From positions 1,364,001-1,428,000 of the forward strand of contig CAVWFT010000001.1 in assembly GCA_963754445.1 (NCBI GenBank): a stretch of 64,000 nucleotides of DNA, read 5' to 3'. Origin of the DNA: Bog-473 sp963754445 (GTDB taxonomy: Bacteria > Actinomycetota > Acidimicrobiia > Acidimicrobiales > RAAP-2). A program made the translations under genes and the position numbers. The notes under the pieces are model-generated. The model made no database searches. It was not told where the DNA came from and saw only the letters and a program-made list of their open reading frames with translations. This document shows positions 28,640 through 37,558 of this stretch, in pieces; the stretch's first letter is position 1, and the number at the start of each line of letters is the position of its first letter.

Positions 28640-29485
28640 CTATCGCCTCTGGAGGTCCAACCGCTGCAGGCCGATCACCTTGAGCAGCGCGAGCGCCTCG
28701 GCCTCGGGGCTGTTGGGCCGGGCCGAGTAGACGATCAGCCGCTGGTCGGAGTCGAGGACCTGCAACGAGTCGCAGTCGAGCGTGATCCGACCCACCTCGG
28801 GATGCTCGACCGTCTTGGAGCTGCTGCGCCTCTGGGCCGGTCGGGCCACCTCCCACATGCGGGCGAACCGTTCGGACTGCATCAGCTCGTCGAGGAGCCG
28901 TCGCATCCCGGGATCGTCGGGATAGCGGGCGGCGACGGCACGGAGGTTCGCCACCGACTCCTCTGCCGTCCGCTCGTCCTCTTCGGGACCGGACGAGACC
29001 CGTCGGTCGGCACCGAGGAAGCGCTGCCAGATGATGTTGCGGGTGGGCGGCGCCCAGGCCGTGAAGTCGCCCAGCAGGGCGGTGGCGACGTCGTTCCAGG
29101 CCAGGACGTCTCCTTTGGCGTCGAGCACCAGGACGGGCAGATCCCCCAGCCGCTCGATGATGCGCATCGTGCTCGGACGCACCACGCCGTCGATACGTCC
29201 GGCCCGGGGCGGCCGGGTCCCCGCCAGGTGGAACAGATGGTCCCGCTCGTCGTCGCCGAGCTGGAGGGCCCGGGCCAGCGAGCCCAGGACGGCTTCGGAC
29301 ACGCCGCTGCTGCGACCCTGCTCCAGCCGGGTCAGGTGGTCGACCGAGATGTGGGCCATCTGCGCCACCTCCTCGCGCCGCAGCCCGGTCACGCGCCGGT
29401 GCAGCCCCGCCGGGAGCCCGACGTCTGCCGGCACGAGGCGGTCGCGGGCCTGACGCAGAAATGTCCCCAGTTGCGCACGGTCCAT
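28640..29485 (-). CDS. XRE-type regulator with MmyB-like ligand domain
   Basis: 281 residues. Helix-turn-helix at about 20-75 (RRVTGLRREEVAQMAHISVDHLTRLEQGR). It is followed by a PAS-like MmyB domain with LVLDAKGDVLAWNDVATALLGD and a C-terminal GRITLDCDSLQVLDSDQRLIVYSA, the pattern of MmyB-like regulators which bind a fatty acid-type ligand. Start at ATG 29485 (MDRAQLGTFL); 29503 is an in-frame alternative. It is divergent from an SDR gene 101 bp away, a common actinobacterial pair in which the regulator controls the reductase. Confidence 0.83.
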   Translation of the reverse strand: MDRAQLGTFLRQARDRLVPADVGLPAGLHRRVTGLRREEVAQMAHISVDHLTRLEQGRSSGVSEAVLGSLARALQLGDDERDHLFHLAGTRPPRAGRIDGVVRPSTMRIIERLGDLPVLVLDAKGDVLAWNDVATALLGDFTAWAPPTRNIIWQRFLGADRRVSSGPEEDERTAEESVANLRAVAARYPDDPGMRRLLDELMQSERFARMWEVARPAQRRSSSKTVEHPEVGRITLDCDSLQVLDSDQRLIVYSARPNSPEAEALALLKVIGLQRLDLQRR

Positions 29486-29586
29486 CCGGCCATGGTGGAC
29501 CATCGGCGACGGCTCTGCCTGGGAGCGTCACTCCCAGGATGGAGCAGCCCTGGTCACCCGGTCCGAGAGCGGTCACGCTGGCTGCC

Positions 29587-30297
29587 ATGACCACCGCACT
29601 CATCACCGGAGCGAACAAGGGACTCGGATTGGAGACGGCGCGCCGCCTGGGCGCGTTGGGCTGGACGATCCTCGCCGGATCACGAGACCCCGACCGTGGG
29701 CAGGCCGCCGCGCACGCCCTGAAGGAGGCCGGCGTCGACGCCCGCCTGATCGACCTCGACGTCACCGCGGACGACTCGGTCGACGCCGCCGCCGATCGCA
29801 TCCGGGACGACGTCGGATCGCTGGACGTGTTGATCAACAACGCCGGCATCGTGGGGGAGCGGGTACCGCCGCTCGAGACCGGACCCGAGCACTTCTTGGC
29901 CTGCTTCGGGGTCAACCTGCTCGGTCCGGTGCGGGTGACGCGGGCCATGCTGCCGCTGCTCGAAGCGTCCGACCATCCGCGCATCGTCATGGTCTCGAGC
30001 GGCATGGGATCGATCGGGGTCACCAGCGATCCGCAGCGCCACGAGTCGGGCATCATCTCGCTCGTGTACCCCTCGTCGAAGGCGGCCCTGAACATGGTGA
30101 CGACGCAGTACGCCAAGGCGCTGCCGCACATGCGGGTCAACGCGGTCGACCCGGGCTACACCGCCACCGACCTGAACGGTCATGCCGGTTTCCAGAGCAT
30201 CGAGGAGGGGGCCACCGTGATCGTGGAATTCGCCCAGGTGGCGAAAGACGGACCGACCGGCGGTTTCTTCGACAAGGCTGGTCCCGTCCCCTGGTGA
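29587..30297 (+). CDS. Short-chain dehydrogenase/reductase
   Basis: 236 residues, classical SDR. TGANKGLG (NAD(P)-binding, residues 7-14), DVTADDSV, the structural NNAG motif, catalytic Ser in VSSGMGS and YPSSK with the catalytic Tyr and Lys (about 161-165). DPGYTATDLNG after the active site is typical of the carbonyl reductase-like group. GSRDP after strand 2 favours NADP. Substrate unknown. It is probably controlled by the divergent MmyB-like regulator and ends 7 bp from the convergent NlpC/P60 gene. Confidence 0.88.
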   Translation: MTTALITGANKGLGLETARRLGALGWTILAGSRDPDRGQAAAHALKEAGVDARLIDLDVTADDSVDAAADRIRDDVGSLDVLINNAGIVGERVPPLETGPEHFLACFGVNLLGPVRVTRAMLPLLEASDHPRIVMVSSGMGSIGVTSDPQRHESGIISLVYPSSKAALNMVTTQYAKALPHMRVNAVDPGYTATDLNGHAGFQSIEEGATVIVEFAQVAKDGPTGGFFDKAGPVPW

Positions 30298-30304
30298 GCG
30301 TCGA

Positions 30305-31246
30305 TCAGGAAGGCCGGGTGGCCCCGACATAGAAAAGGCTGCCGAACGGCACGCCCGCGGTCGACGGGAACGGCTCGACCCGCACGTCGGCGCCGGTGTG
30401 CGGCGCGTCGACCATGACCGAACGGCCCGACTCGGTGCCCACGTAGATCCCGACATGGTCGATGCCGCCGGGACCGCTGCCGAAGAAGACGAGGTCGCCG
30501 ATCTGGAGCGGTGCGCCCGCCGCCACCGCAGGTGTGCCGTCGAACTGGTCCTGGGCCACCCGGGGGAGCGACACACCCGCCGCCCGGTAGGCGGCCTGGA
30601 CGAGCCCCGAACAGTCGAAGCCGACACCTTGGGTCTCGCCGCCCCAGACGTAGGGCGTCCCGATCTGCTGGAGCGCCCACTCGGCCGCCACGGCGCCGGC
30701 GGCCGAACCCGTCGGGACCATGCCGGTGGTCGTGCCCCCGTACGATTGGGCCAGGGCCAGGACCTGCGCCACGTAGCTCGCCGAGTGGTTGTAGTCGTCG
30801 ATGGCGCCCGGGATGTCGGCGCCGTTCGCGGCTCCGTTGGCGCACAGGAAGCGAGCGGCGGCATAGACGGCGTCGACCGGGTCGTAGGGGCTCGGCGGCC
30901 GGACGCCACCCGGCGGGACCGGCTCGTCGTAGGCGGCGAAGGTACCCGGTTCGAATTGCATCGGCCCTTCGGCCCCGGCCGCGTTGGCCCCGCCGTGGAC
31001 GCCCGGCAGGTTCGACTGCCCGTTGTCCGACTCCACCGTCCCGATGGCGGCCAGGATCGTCCAGGGCAGTCCCGGGCAGGTCAGGGCGGCCTCTTGGTAG
31101 AGGGCCAGCATGGCCGGCGGGATCGCCGTCGTGGCAGCCGTCGTCGCCGCCGGCGCGCCGCCCCCCAGGAGGACGGCGGCCGAGCCGACCATGGTCAGGC
31201 CCAGCAGGGCGGAGACGGCGCCGATGGCGCCCAGGACGGCCTTCAC
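30305..31246 (-). CDS. Secreted NlpC/P60 peptidoglycan hydrolase with lysozyme-like domain
   Basis: 313 residues. Signal/anchor segment (about 5-30), then a lysozyme-like (transglycosylase) domain, about 42-170, with ILAAIGTVESDNGQSN containing the putative catalytic Glu and AEGPMQFEPGTFAAY. The C-terminal NlpC/P60 domain (about 185-310) has the catalytic Cys in VGFDCSGLVQAAYRAAG, His in GIDHVGIYVG and a third polar residue (His in DAPHTGADV). It should cut both glycan strands and stem peptides of peptidoglycan. GTG start at 31246. Divergent from the acyl-CoA synthetase gene. Confidence 0.88.
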   Translation of the reverse strand: MKAVLGAIGAVSALLGLTMVGSAAVLLGGGAPAATTAATTAIPPAMLALYQEAALTCPGLPWTILAAIGTVESDNGQSNLPGVHGGANAAGAEGPMQFEPGTFAAYDEPVPPGGVRPPSPYDPVDAVYAAARFLCANGAANGADIPGAIDDYNHSASYVAQVLALAQSYGGTTTGMVPTGSAAGAVAAEWALQQIGTPYVWGGETQGVGFDCSGLVQAAYRAAGVSLPRVAQDQFDGTPAVAAGAPLQIGDLVFFGSGPGGIDHVGIYVGTESGRSVMVDAPHTGADVRVEPFPSTAGVPFGSLFYVGATRPS

Positions 31247-31346
31247 GGGTGCCGACGGGACCGTCGGGAGTGGTGTGGTGCGGGCATGGTGGGGAACGGT
31301 CGCCCCGCACCGGGCGCGTCCCCGAACAGGCCGTCATACTGGATCC

Positions 31347-32966
31347 ATGCAAAGCACCATGCAGGACCGTCCCCTCCTCATCAGCGACATCCTTCGCCAC
31401 GGGCAACAGGTGCACGGCGACAGTTCGGTGATCACCGTCGAGGCCGGGGGCTACCGGTCGGCGACCTTCTCCGAGGTGGCGGAGCGGGCCGAACGGCTCG
31501 CCGCCGCGCTGACCCGGCTGGGCGTGCAGCAGGGCGATCGGGTCGGCACGTTCTGCTGGAACAACCAGGGACACCTGGAGGCGTATCTCGCCATCCCGTC
31601 CATGGGCGCGGTCCTGCACACCCTCAACATCCGGCTCCCGGCCGAGCAGCTGGCCTACGTGATCAACCACGCCGAGGACCGGGTGATCATCGTCGACTCG
31701 TCCCTCATCCCCATGTTGGCCGCCATCAAGGACGACCTCAAGACGGTCGAGACGATCATCGTGGCCGGGGAGGGCGACACCGGCCCGCTCGGCGAGACCT
31801 TGTCCTACGAGCGCCTGCTGGCGGCCGAAGAGCCGGGCTTCGAGTGGCCCGAGCTCGACGAGCGTTCCGCCGCCGCCATGTGTTACACGAGCGGCACCAC
31901 CGGAAACCCCAAGGGCGTGGTGTACTCGCACCGCTCGACCTGGCTCCACACCCTGGCCGAGCAGGCGGCCTCGTCGGTCGGGATGACGGAGACGGATCGC
32001 ATCCTCATCATCGTCCCCATGTTCCACGCCAACGCCTGGGGCACGCCATACGGCGCCTTCATGGCCGGGACCGACATGATCATGCCCCAGATGTTCCTGA
32101 TGGGGGACCAGCTGGCCAACGTCATCAACGAGTTCCACCCGACGTTGGCCTGCGGGGTCCCGACCATCTGGAACGGGCTGCTCGCCCTCGACAAGGAGAT
32201 CGACTTCTCGTCCATCCGGGGGATCACCGCCGGGGGTGCCGCCGTGCCCGAGTCGCTCATCCGGGCCTTCGAGGAGCGGTTCGGGGCGACGATCATCCAG
32301 GGATGGGGGATGACCGAGACCAGCCCGCTGGCCGCGTTCGGCCTGCCGCCCGCCCGCAAGCAGGACGGCCACGACGACATGTACTACAAGGTCAAGGCCG
32401 GGCGCGTGGTGGCCGGGGTCGAGGTCCGGGTGGTGGCCGAGGACGGCACCGTCCTGCCCAACGACGGGCGCTCGGTCGGCGAGTTCGAGATCCGGGGCCC
32501 GTGGATCACCGGGTCGTACTACAAGGACGAGGACCCGGCGAAGTTCCACGACGGCTGGCTGTGCACCGGCGACGTCGGCACGCAGGACCCGCAGGGTTAC
32601 CTGACCATCTCGGACCGCACCAAGGACGTGATCAAGTCCGGCGGCGAGTGGATCTCGTCCGTCGAGCTCGAGAACGAGGTCATGGCCCACCCCGACGTCT
32701 TCGAGGCCGCCGTCATCGCCATCCCCGACGCCAAGTGGTCCGAGCGGCCGCTCGTGGCGGTCGTCCCCAAACCGGGCCGGACGCCCGCACCCTCGGACCT
32801 GCTTGCCTCCCTCGTCGACAAGGTCCCTCGATGGTGGTTGCCCGATCAGTGGACCTACATCGACGAGATCCCCAAGACCTCCGTCGGGAAGTTCGACAAG
32901 AAGGTGATGCGGGCCGCCTACGCCGACGGCGAGTACGAGGTGCTGCACACGCCGCTGCCCAAGTGA
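31347..32966 (+). CDS. Long-chain acyl-CoA synthetase (AMP-forming)
   Basis: 539 residues, typical ANL-superfamily enzyme. P-loop motif CYTSGTTGNPKGVVYSH (about 179-195), VPMFHANAWG, AGGAAVP, GWGMTETSP (A5), and the A7-A8 hinge HDGWLCTGDVG and YLTISDRTKDVIKSGGEWIS; catalytic Lys in KTSVGKFDKK. The family activates medium to long-chain fatty acids, e.g. for beta-oxidation. ATG 31347 matches the usual N-terminus. It overlaps the next gene by 4 bp (GTGA). Confidence 0.93.
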   Translation: MQSTMQDRPLLISDILRHGQQVHGDSSVITVEAGGYRSATFSEVAERAERLAAALTRLGVQQGDRVGTFCWNNQGHLEAYLAIPSMGAVLHTLNIRLPAEQLAYVINHAEDRVIIVDSSLIPMLAAIKDDLKTVETIIVAGEGDTGPLGETLSYERLLAAEEPGFEWPELDERSAAAMCYTSGTTGNPKGVVYSHRSTWLHTLAEQAASSVGMTETDRILIIVPMFHANAWGTPYGAFMAGTDMIMPQMFLMGDQLANVINEFHPTLACGVPTIWNGLLALDKEIDFSSIRGITAGGAAVPESLIRAFEERFGATIIQGWGMTETSPLAAFGLPPARKQDGHDDMYYKVKAGRVVAGVEVRVVAEDGTVLPNDGRSVGEFEIRGPWITGSYYKDEDPAKFHDGWLCTGDVGTQDPQGYLTISDRTKDVIKSGGEWISSVELENEVMAHPDVFEAAVIAIPDAKWSERPLVAVVPKPGRTPAPSDLLASLVDKVPRWWLPDQWTYIDEIPKTSVGKFDKKVMRAAYADGEYEVLHTPLPK

Positions 32967-33202
32967 GTGATCCCCTCGCCGAGATGGCGGCGCGGCTCGA
33001 AGAGATCCTCGAGGAGCTCTCCGACATGGCCCTCGATGCGCTGAGCCGGGCCAGTTCGGGCGATCCCGACTCGACCGAGACGGGGGAGGCCCTGGCCGCC
33101 GAGCGCCGCATCCTCAAGGCACGCCGGGCCGTGGAGCGGGCGATCGTCGCCCTCCGGGAGCGGCCACGCTCCCGTGCCTCCGTCGACGAGGGCGCCGACT
33201 AG
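32963..33202 (+). CDS. Small helical protein of unknown function
   Basis: 79 residues, highly charged and predicted as two helices (LAEMAARLEEILEELSDMAL and AAERRILKARRAVERAIVAL). The GTG overlaps the acyl-CoA synthetase stop (GTGA), so it is coupled to it. No cysteine, signal or membrane segment. Not recognised; possibly a small structural or regulatory partner. Confidence 0.6.
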   Translation: MSDPLAEMAARLEEILEELSDMALDALSRASSGDPDSTETGEALAAERRILKARRAVERAIVALRERPRSRASVDEGAD

Positions 33203-33216
33203 GACCGACCCACTCC

Positions 33217-33759
33217 GTGCGCCTCTTCGTGGCCCTGTGGCCCGACGAACCCACCCGCAAGCGCCTGGCCGCCCTCGAGAGCGAACTCGGCCGCGTCAAG
33301 GGCCTGCGTCTCGTCGGGCCGGGCCGTTGGCACGTCACCCTGCGCTTCCTGGGCGACATCGCCGGTGACCGCATCGGTCCGCTCACCGACGCCCTGTCCG
33401 AGGCGGCCGCCGCCGTCACGGGTCCCGTCACATGCCGGCTCGGTCCCGGCACCGGCTGGTTCACCGGCGTGCGGGTGCTCCAGCTCCCCGCGTCCGGGGT
33501 GGACGGCCTCGCCGCCGCCGTCCGCGCCTCGACCTCGGCCCACGTGCCCGCCAGGCCCGACGATCCGCCGTTCAACGGCCACCTGACCCTCGCCCGGGCC
33601 CGGGGCCGCCGCCTCAGCGTCGCCGCCCTCGGCGAGATGGCCGACATCCCCTTCGAGGCCAGCTTCCCCGTCCCGGCCATCGACCTCGTCGCGTCCGAGC
33701 CCTCTCCGCACGGTCACGTCTACGAGACCCTCTTCCGGGCACCCCTGCCCATGACCTGA
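33217..33759 (+). CDS. thpR: RNA 2',3'-cyclic phosphodiesterase (2'-5' RNA ligase family)
   Basis: 180 residues, two-histidine (2H) phosphoesterase. The HxT motifs are WHVTLRFLG (about 38-46) and NGHLTLARAR (about 120-129), positioned as in the ThpR/LigT family, with the N-terminus RLFVALWPDEPTR. It hydrolyses 2',3'-cyclic phosphates in RNA or tRNA fragments. GTG start 14 bp after the small helical protein, so probably one transcript with the acyl-CoA synthetase. Confidence 0.88.
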   Translation: MRLFVALWPDEPTRKRLAALESELGRVKGLRLVGPGRWHVTLRFLGDIAGDRIGPLTDALSEAAAAVTGPVTCRLGPGTGWFTGVRVLQLPASGVDGLAAAVRASTSAHVPARPDDPPFNGHLTLARARGRRLSVAALGEMADIPFEASFPVPAIDLVASEPSPHGHVYETLFRAPLPMT

Positions 33760-33799
33760 TTTCGCCGACCGCGACGGCCGACCGACCGTTCCCTCACGT

Positions 33800-34993
33800 A
33801 TGCAAACGCCGACCAACGCCGAGCTGGCCCGCTGCTCCAACCGTGAGCTCATGGATGTGATCACCGCGTCGGCCCGGGAGATCGCCTCCCTGGCGGCCCA
33901 CGTCGCCCTGCACGCCGGAGAACTCGATCGACGTGAGGGCTGGCGCGACGACGGTGCGGTCTCGCTCGAATCCTGGCTGGTCGACCACCTCGGCATCTCG
34001 AAGGCCACGGCCCGGAACTATGCCCACGTGGCCGAACGTCTCTTCGACCTGCCCCGGCTGGCCGAGGCGCTCGGTCGGGGAGACGTGAGCCTCGACAAGG
34101 TGCGGACCGTGGCCGACACGGCCACCCCCGAATCCGACGCGGAACTGTCGGTCGAGGCCGCGAGGCTCTCCGTGCGCGATCTGGCCGACTTGGCCCGGGC
34201 TCGCCGGGGGCGGTCTGCGGCCCAGGATCGCGCCGACCACGACCGTCGGTCGCTCCGTTTCAACGACCTGTGCCGGACGATGACGGCGCAGCTCCCTGCT
34301 TCGTCGTATGCCGAGGTCCGGGCGTGCCTCGAGGAGCGGGCGGTGCAGGTCCCCTCCGACGGTGAGACGCCGTGGGACCAGCGTCTGGCCGACGCCTTCA
34401 TGCAGTTGGTGCGGGGAGCCGGGTCGGACGCCACCGGGGCTCGGTCGCCCTACACGGTGTTGGCCCATGTCCCGCTCGAGGTCCTGACCGATCCGACATC
34501 GACGCTCTGCGGCGAGCTCGACCGTATCGGCCTCATCTCGTCCGCCGCCATCCGAGAGCTGGCCTGCGACGCCACCCTGATCGTCGCCGCCGACGACGAC
34601 GCCGGTCACACCATGTACGAAGGTCGGGCGTTTCGTTTCGCCACCGAGACCCAGCGTCGCGAGCTGGGCCGCCGGGACCGCCACTGCCGGTTCCCGGGCT
34701 GCACCAACGCCATGTTCCTCATCCCGCACCACATCGAGGAATGGGAGCCCGGCGGCCTGACCGATCTGCCCAATCTCGCCTTTCTCTGCCCGTTTCACCA
34801 TCATCTGATCCACTCGAACACGTGGGAGATGTCGGGAGACGGGAACGACGAACTGACCTTCCGCGGTCCAGGCGGTGACGTGCTGCACTCGCATCCCTCG
34901 CCGCTTTGGACGGTGGTCACCGACCCGGCCATCCTCGCCCGCCGCGGCCGTGAGCGGTCCCGGGGCAGTGGGCTCGACCCCGGCGGCGCGTGA
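33800..34993 (+). CDS. DUF222-type HNH endonuclease
   Basis: 397 residues. An N-terminal helical DUF222 region (SLESWLVDHLGISKATARNY) is followed by a C-terminal HNH domain: RRDRHCRFPGCTNAMFLIP, HHIEEWEPGG and LAFLCPFHHHLIH. Both cysteine pairs (CxFxGC and the FLC...H cluster) and the catalytic His are present. Such genes are multicopy in actinobacteria, often of uncertain role. Close to the right end of the thpR gene but with its own start (ATG 33800). Confidence 0.85.
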   Translation: MQTPTNAELARCSNRELMDVITASAREIASLAAHVALHAGELDRREGWRDDGAVSLESWLVDHLGISKATARNYAHVAERLFDLPRLAEALGRGDVSLDKVRTVADTATPESDAELSVEAARLSVRDLADLARARRGRSAAQDRADHDRRSLRFNDLCRTMTAQLPASSYAEVRACLEERAVQVPSDGETPWDQRLADAFMQLVRGAGSDATGARSPYTVLAHVPLEVLTDPTSTLCGELDRIGLISSAAIRELACDATLIVAADDDAGHTMYEGRAFRFATETQRRELGRRDRHCRFPGCTNAMFLIPHHIEEWEPGGLTDLPNLAFLCPFHHHLIHSNTWEMSGDGNDELTFRGPGGDVLHSHPSPLWTVVTDPAILARRGRERSRGSGLDPGGA

Positions 34994-34994
34994 T

Positions 34995-36545
34995 CTAGGG
35001 GAGTGGGACCGACCGCCCGGTCAAAAATTCTGTGATCGCCTCGGCCATGGCCGCGGCCGCCTGCTGCTGGAACGCCGGCGTCACCAGCAACGACGCGTCC
35101 ACCGCGTTGCGCATGTTGCCGGTCTCGATGAGGACCTTGGGCACCGTGGTCAGATTGAGCCCGGCCAGGTCCGAACGGGGCTGGAGCCCATCAACGCCGT
35201 CGTACGTGCTGACGGGCATGCCGGTCCCCGATTCGAACGCATTGCGCATGATCGCGGCGAAGGTGGCGGATGGACCGATGACCCCGTCGTTCGGACCGTC
35301 CGCCACGGGCTCGAGCACGGCAAAGCCCCGCCCATCGGCCGGGCCGCCGTCGGCATGGATGTCCACGGCGACGTTGGCGCGGGCGTCGTTGATGATCTCC
35401 GCCCTGGTCGTCACGCAGGGCCCGACGCCGTCGTTGTTGGAGCGCGTCATCACCACCGTGGCACCCTCGTGCTGCAGATCCGACTGCAGGTAGGTCGCCA
35501 CGTTGAAATTGTATTGGGCCTCGGTATAGCCACTGTCGGTCGCCGTCCCCGTGGTATCGCACGGTTCGTATCCGGTGCCGTTGAAGACGGTCTGGTTGAT
35601 GACCGCGGGTGCGGAGTAGTTCAGCCCGTTGTGGCCCGGATCGATGCCGACGACCTTGCCGGCCAGAGGCTCGGCCGAGCCCAGGACGAGCCAGTAGCCG
35701 TCCCCCGACGAGGAAGCCGCCATTCCCACCACCGACGCCGGCAACGACGTCCCCCCAAGGGACCCCTGGTAGGTGGCGTCCCCATAGGTGAACACACCAC
35801 CGTCGGAAGCGACGAGCCAGTAGCCGTGTCCACCGGCGGCCGCAGCCATCGCGACGATCGGAGCGTTGAGGTGGAGTGAACCGGTTGACCCGTAGAAGGC
35901 GGCGTCGCCGTAGCTGAAGATGCCCCCGTCCGACGCGACCAGCCAGTAGCCCCGGCCATCGGGGGTGGCCGCCATCCCCACGATCGGCGCGTTGAGCGGC
36001 TGACCACCGCGCGACCCGTAGAAGGCTGCGTCGCCGTAGCTGAAGATGCCCCCGTCCGACGCGACCAGCCAGTAGCCCCGGCCATCGGGGGTGGCCGCCA
36101 TCCCCACGACTGGGGCATCGAGGGTCAGGCTGCCCGCCGATCCGAAGAATCCGGCGTCGCCGTAGGTGAAGATGCCGCCGTCACTGCCGACCATCCAGTA
36201 CCCGTGATCGTCGCCCGTCGCCGCCATGCCGACGACGGGGGCGTTCAGGTTCAGCGCGCCCGCCGAGCCGAAGAAACCCGCGGTGCCGAAGCTGAAGATG
36301 CCTCCGTCCGATCCGACGACCCAGTACCCACCGCCGTCCGTCGTGGCGGCCATGCCGACCACGGGGGCGTTGGGGTTCTGGAGCGCGTTGGCGCCGATGC
36401 CGACCGCACCGAAGGGCACCACCGAGTTCGCCGGGGGAGTGGCCCCCCGCGCAGCGGGCGCCTGCAGGGAGAGTGCGACGAGCGACAGCATCGTCGTCGC
36501 CACGAGCAGCAAGCCCCCGACCGGTCGACCGATCAGCCGGTGCAC
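34995..36545 (-). CDS. N-acetylmuramoyl-L-alanine amidase with six-blade GYW repeat domain
   Basis: 516 residues. Signal peptide (LLLVATTMLSLVALSL), then about 260 residues of five full 42-residue repeats (NAPVVGMAATPDGRGYWLVA plus SDGGIFSYGDAAFYGS), flanked by half a repeat at each end. The C-terminal amidase_3 domain (about 310-515) has zinc ligands and catalytic residues in VVGIDPGHNGLN, GYTEAQYNFN, AVDIHADGGPADGRG and KVLIETGNMRNA. It should cleave the amide between muramic acid and the stem peptide, with the repeat domain giving binding to the wall. GTG 36545 overlaps the upstream gene's stop by 13 bp. Confidence 0.85.
   Translation of the reverse strand: MHRLIGRPVGGLLLVATTMLSLVALSLQAPAARGATPPANSVVPFGAVGIGANALQNPNAPVVGMAATTDGGGYWVVGSDGGIFSFGTAGFFGSAGALNLNAPVVGMAATGDDHGYWMVGSDGGIFTYGDAGFFGSAGSLTLDAPVVGMAATPDGRGYWLVASDGGIFSYGDAAFYGSRGGQPLNAPIVGMAATPDGRGYWLVASDGGIFSYGDAAFYGSTGSLHLNAPIVAMAAAAGGHGYWLVASDGGVFTYGDATYQGSLGGTSLPASVVGMAASSSGDGYWLVLGSAEPLAGKVVGIDPGHNGLNYSAPAVINQTVFNGTGYEPCDTTGTATDSGYTEAQYNFNVATYLQSDLQHEGATVVMTRSNNDGVGPCVTTRAEIINDARANVAVDIHADGGPADGRGFAVLEPVADGPNDGVIGPSATFAAIMRNAFESGTGMPVSTYDGVDGLQPRSDLAGLNLTTVPKVLIETGNMRNAVDASLLVTPAFQQQAAAAMAEAITEFLTGRSVPLP
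35902..36109. repeat. 82-bp exact direct repeat inside the amidase gene
   Basis: Bases 35902-35983 and 36028-36109 are identical, offset by 126 bp, which is one 42-codon repeat unit. Identity at the DNA level points to recent unit duplication or gene conversion within the array. Confidence 0.8.
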
Positions 36546-37558
36546 TCGTTCACCGCGTCGATCAGCAGCCGGAGCCGAGCGAAATGGAATCGATCGAATC
36601 GGAGGGCCAGCCGAGGCAGGTCGGGGTGGTCGTTTCGTTCCGGTGGAAATGCTGTGGCCGCCCGGATCGAGCCCCGCGTCACGATGTCGGCGAAGCGCTT
36701 GTTGAGATCGGCCAACTCGGCCTTGCTCGGCGGGGTCTGCACCCGCAGCACCAGAAGATCGCCCACCCATCGACAGGAGTGATAGTTGCGGTAGAAGCCG
36801 AGCACCTCCGCGCTCGCCTCTTCCACCGTGTTGGCCACCCGGTACAGGGCTTGATCGTCGGGGGACACCCAGCCCGCCGCGATGGCCTGCTCGGTGACGA
36901 ACTTCTGCCAGCCGTGCCAGTAGGTCCCACCGGACGTCTCCACCATCACGACCGGCGCCGGCTCCGCCTTGCCGGTCTGCAGCAGGGTCAGGAGCTCGAA
37001 TGCCTCGTCCTGGGTCCCGAACCCGCCGGGCAGGATGGCGTAGGCGTGGGACTCCTTGATCAGCATCAGCTTGCGGGTGAAGAAGTACCGCATCTCGACC
37101 AGCTTGGGGTCCTGGGCGATGAAGGGATTGGCGTCACCCTCCTGCGGGAGGCGGATATTCACCCCGAAGGCATGATCACGACCGGCGCCCTCGAGTCCCG
37201 CGGCCATGATCCCGGGTCCGGCACCGGTCACCACCATCCAGTCGGCCGACGCCAGCCGGGCCGCAAGGTTCCGGGCCAGGATGTAGACCGGGTCGTCCGG
37301 CCGGGTCCGGGCCGAGCCGAACATCGTCATCTTGCGGATGTGGCGGTAGGGACGGAAGACCCGGAAGGCCTCGGCCATCTCGCCCAGGGCCGCGTTGGCG
37401 ATCTTCAGGTCGCCGACCGACGTACCCTCCCGAGCCAGGTCGGCCAGCGAGTCGATCATCGCCCGCAATTCACGGGACTGGGAGACCGACAACGAGTCGT
37501 TGTCGAACAGCGTGTCGAAGGCGCGTTGGCGCGCCGACTCCTCGGCTTCGTCGATCAC
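36533..37558 (-). CDS. LOG family protein (lysine decarboxylase-like, TIGR00730)
   Basis: 341 residues. Core Rossmann-like domain with TGAGPGIMAAGLEGAG and the nucleotide-binding PGGFGTQDEAFELLTLLQTG, the PGGxGTxxE signature of cytokinin riboside 5'-monophosphate phosphoribohydrolases. An N-terminal helical extension (1-75) and long C-terminal region set it in the larger LOG subgroup, whose substrate is less clear; some members act on nucleotides. GTG start overlaps the fbiC stop by 4 bp. Confidence 0.83.
   Translation of the reverse strand: MIDEAEESARQRAFDTLFDNDSLSVSQSRELRAMIDSLADLAREGTSVGDLKIANAALGEMAEAFRVFRPYRHIRKMTMFGSARTRPDDPVYILARNLAARLASADWMVVTGAGPGIMAAGLEGAGRDHAFGVNIRLPQEGDANPFIAQDPKLVEMRYFFTRKLMLIKESHAYAILPGGFGTQDEAFELLTLLQTGKAEPAPVVMVETSGGTYWHGWQKFVTEQAIAAGWVSPDDQALYRVANTVEEASAEVLGFYRNYHSCRWVGDLLVLRVQTPPSKAELADLNKRFADIVTRGSIRAATAFPPERNDHPDLPRLALRFDRFHFARLRLLIDAVNECTG

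Noticed and set aside
30398..33202. A long plus-strand frame covering the NlpC/P60 and acyl-CoA synthetase genes
   Set aside because: Only its last 79 codons look like a protein; the rest is Arg/Gly/Pro-rich complement or frame shadow. Just the end is annotated (32963-33202).
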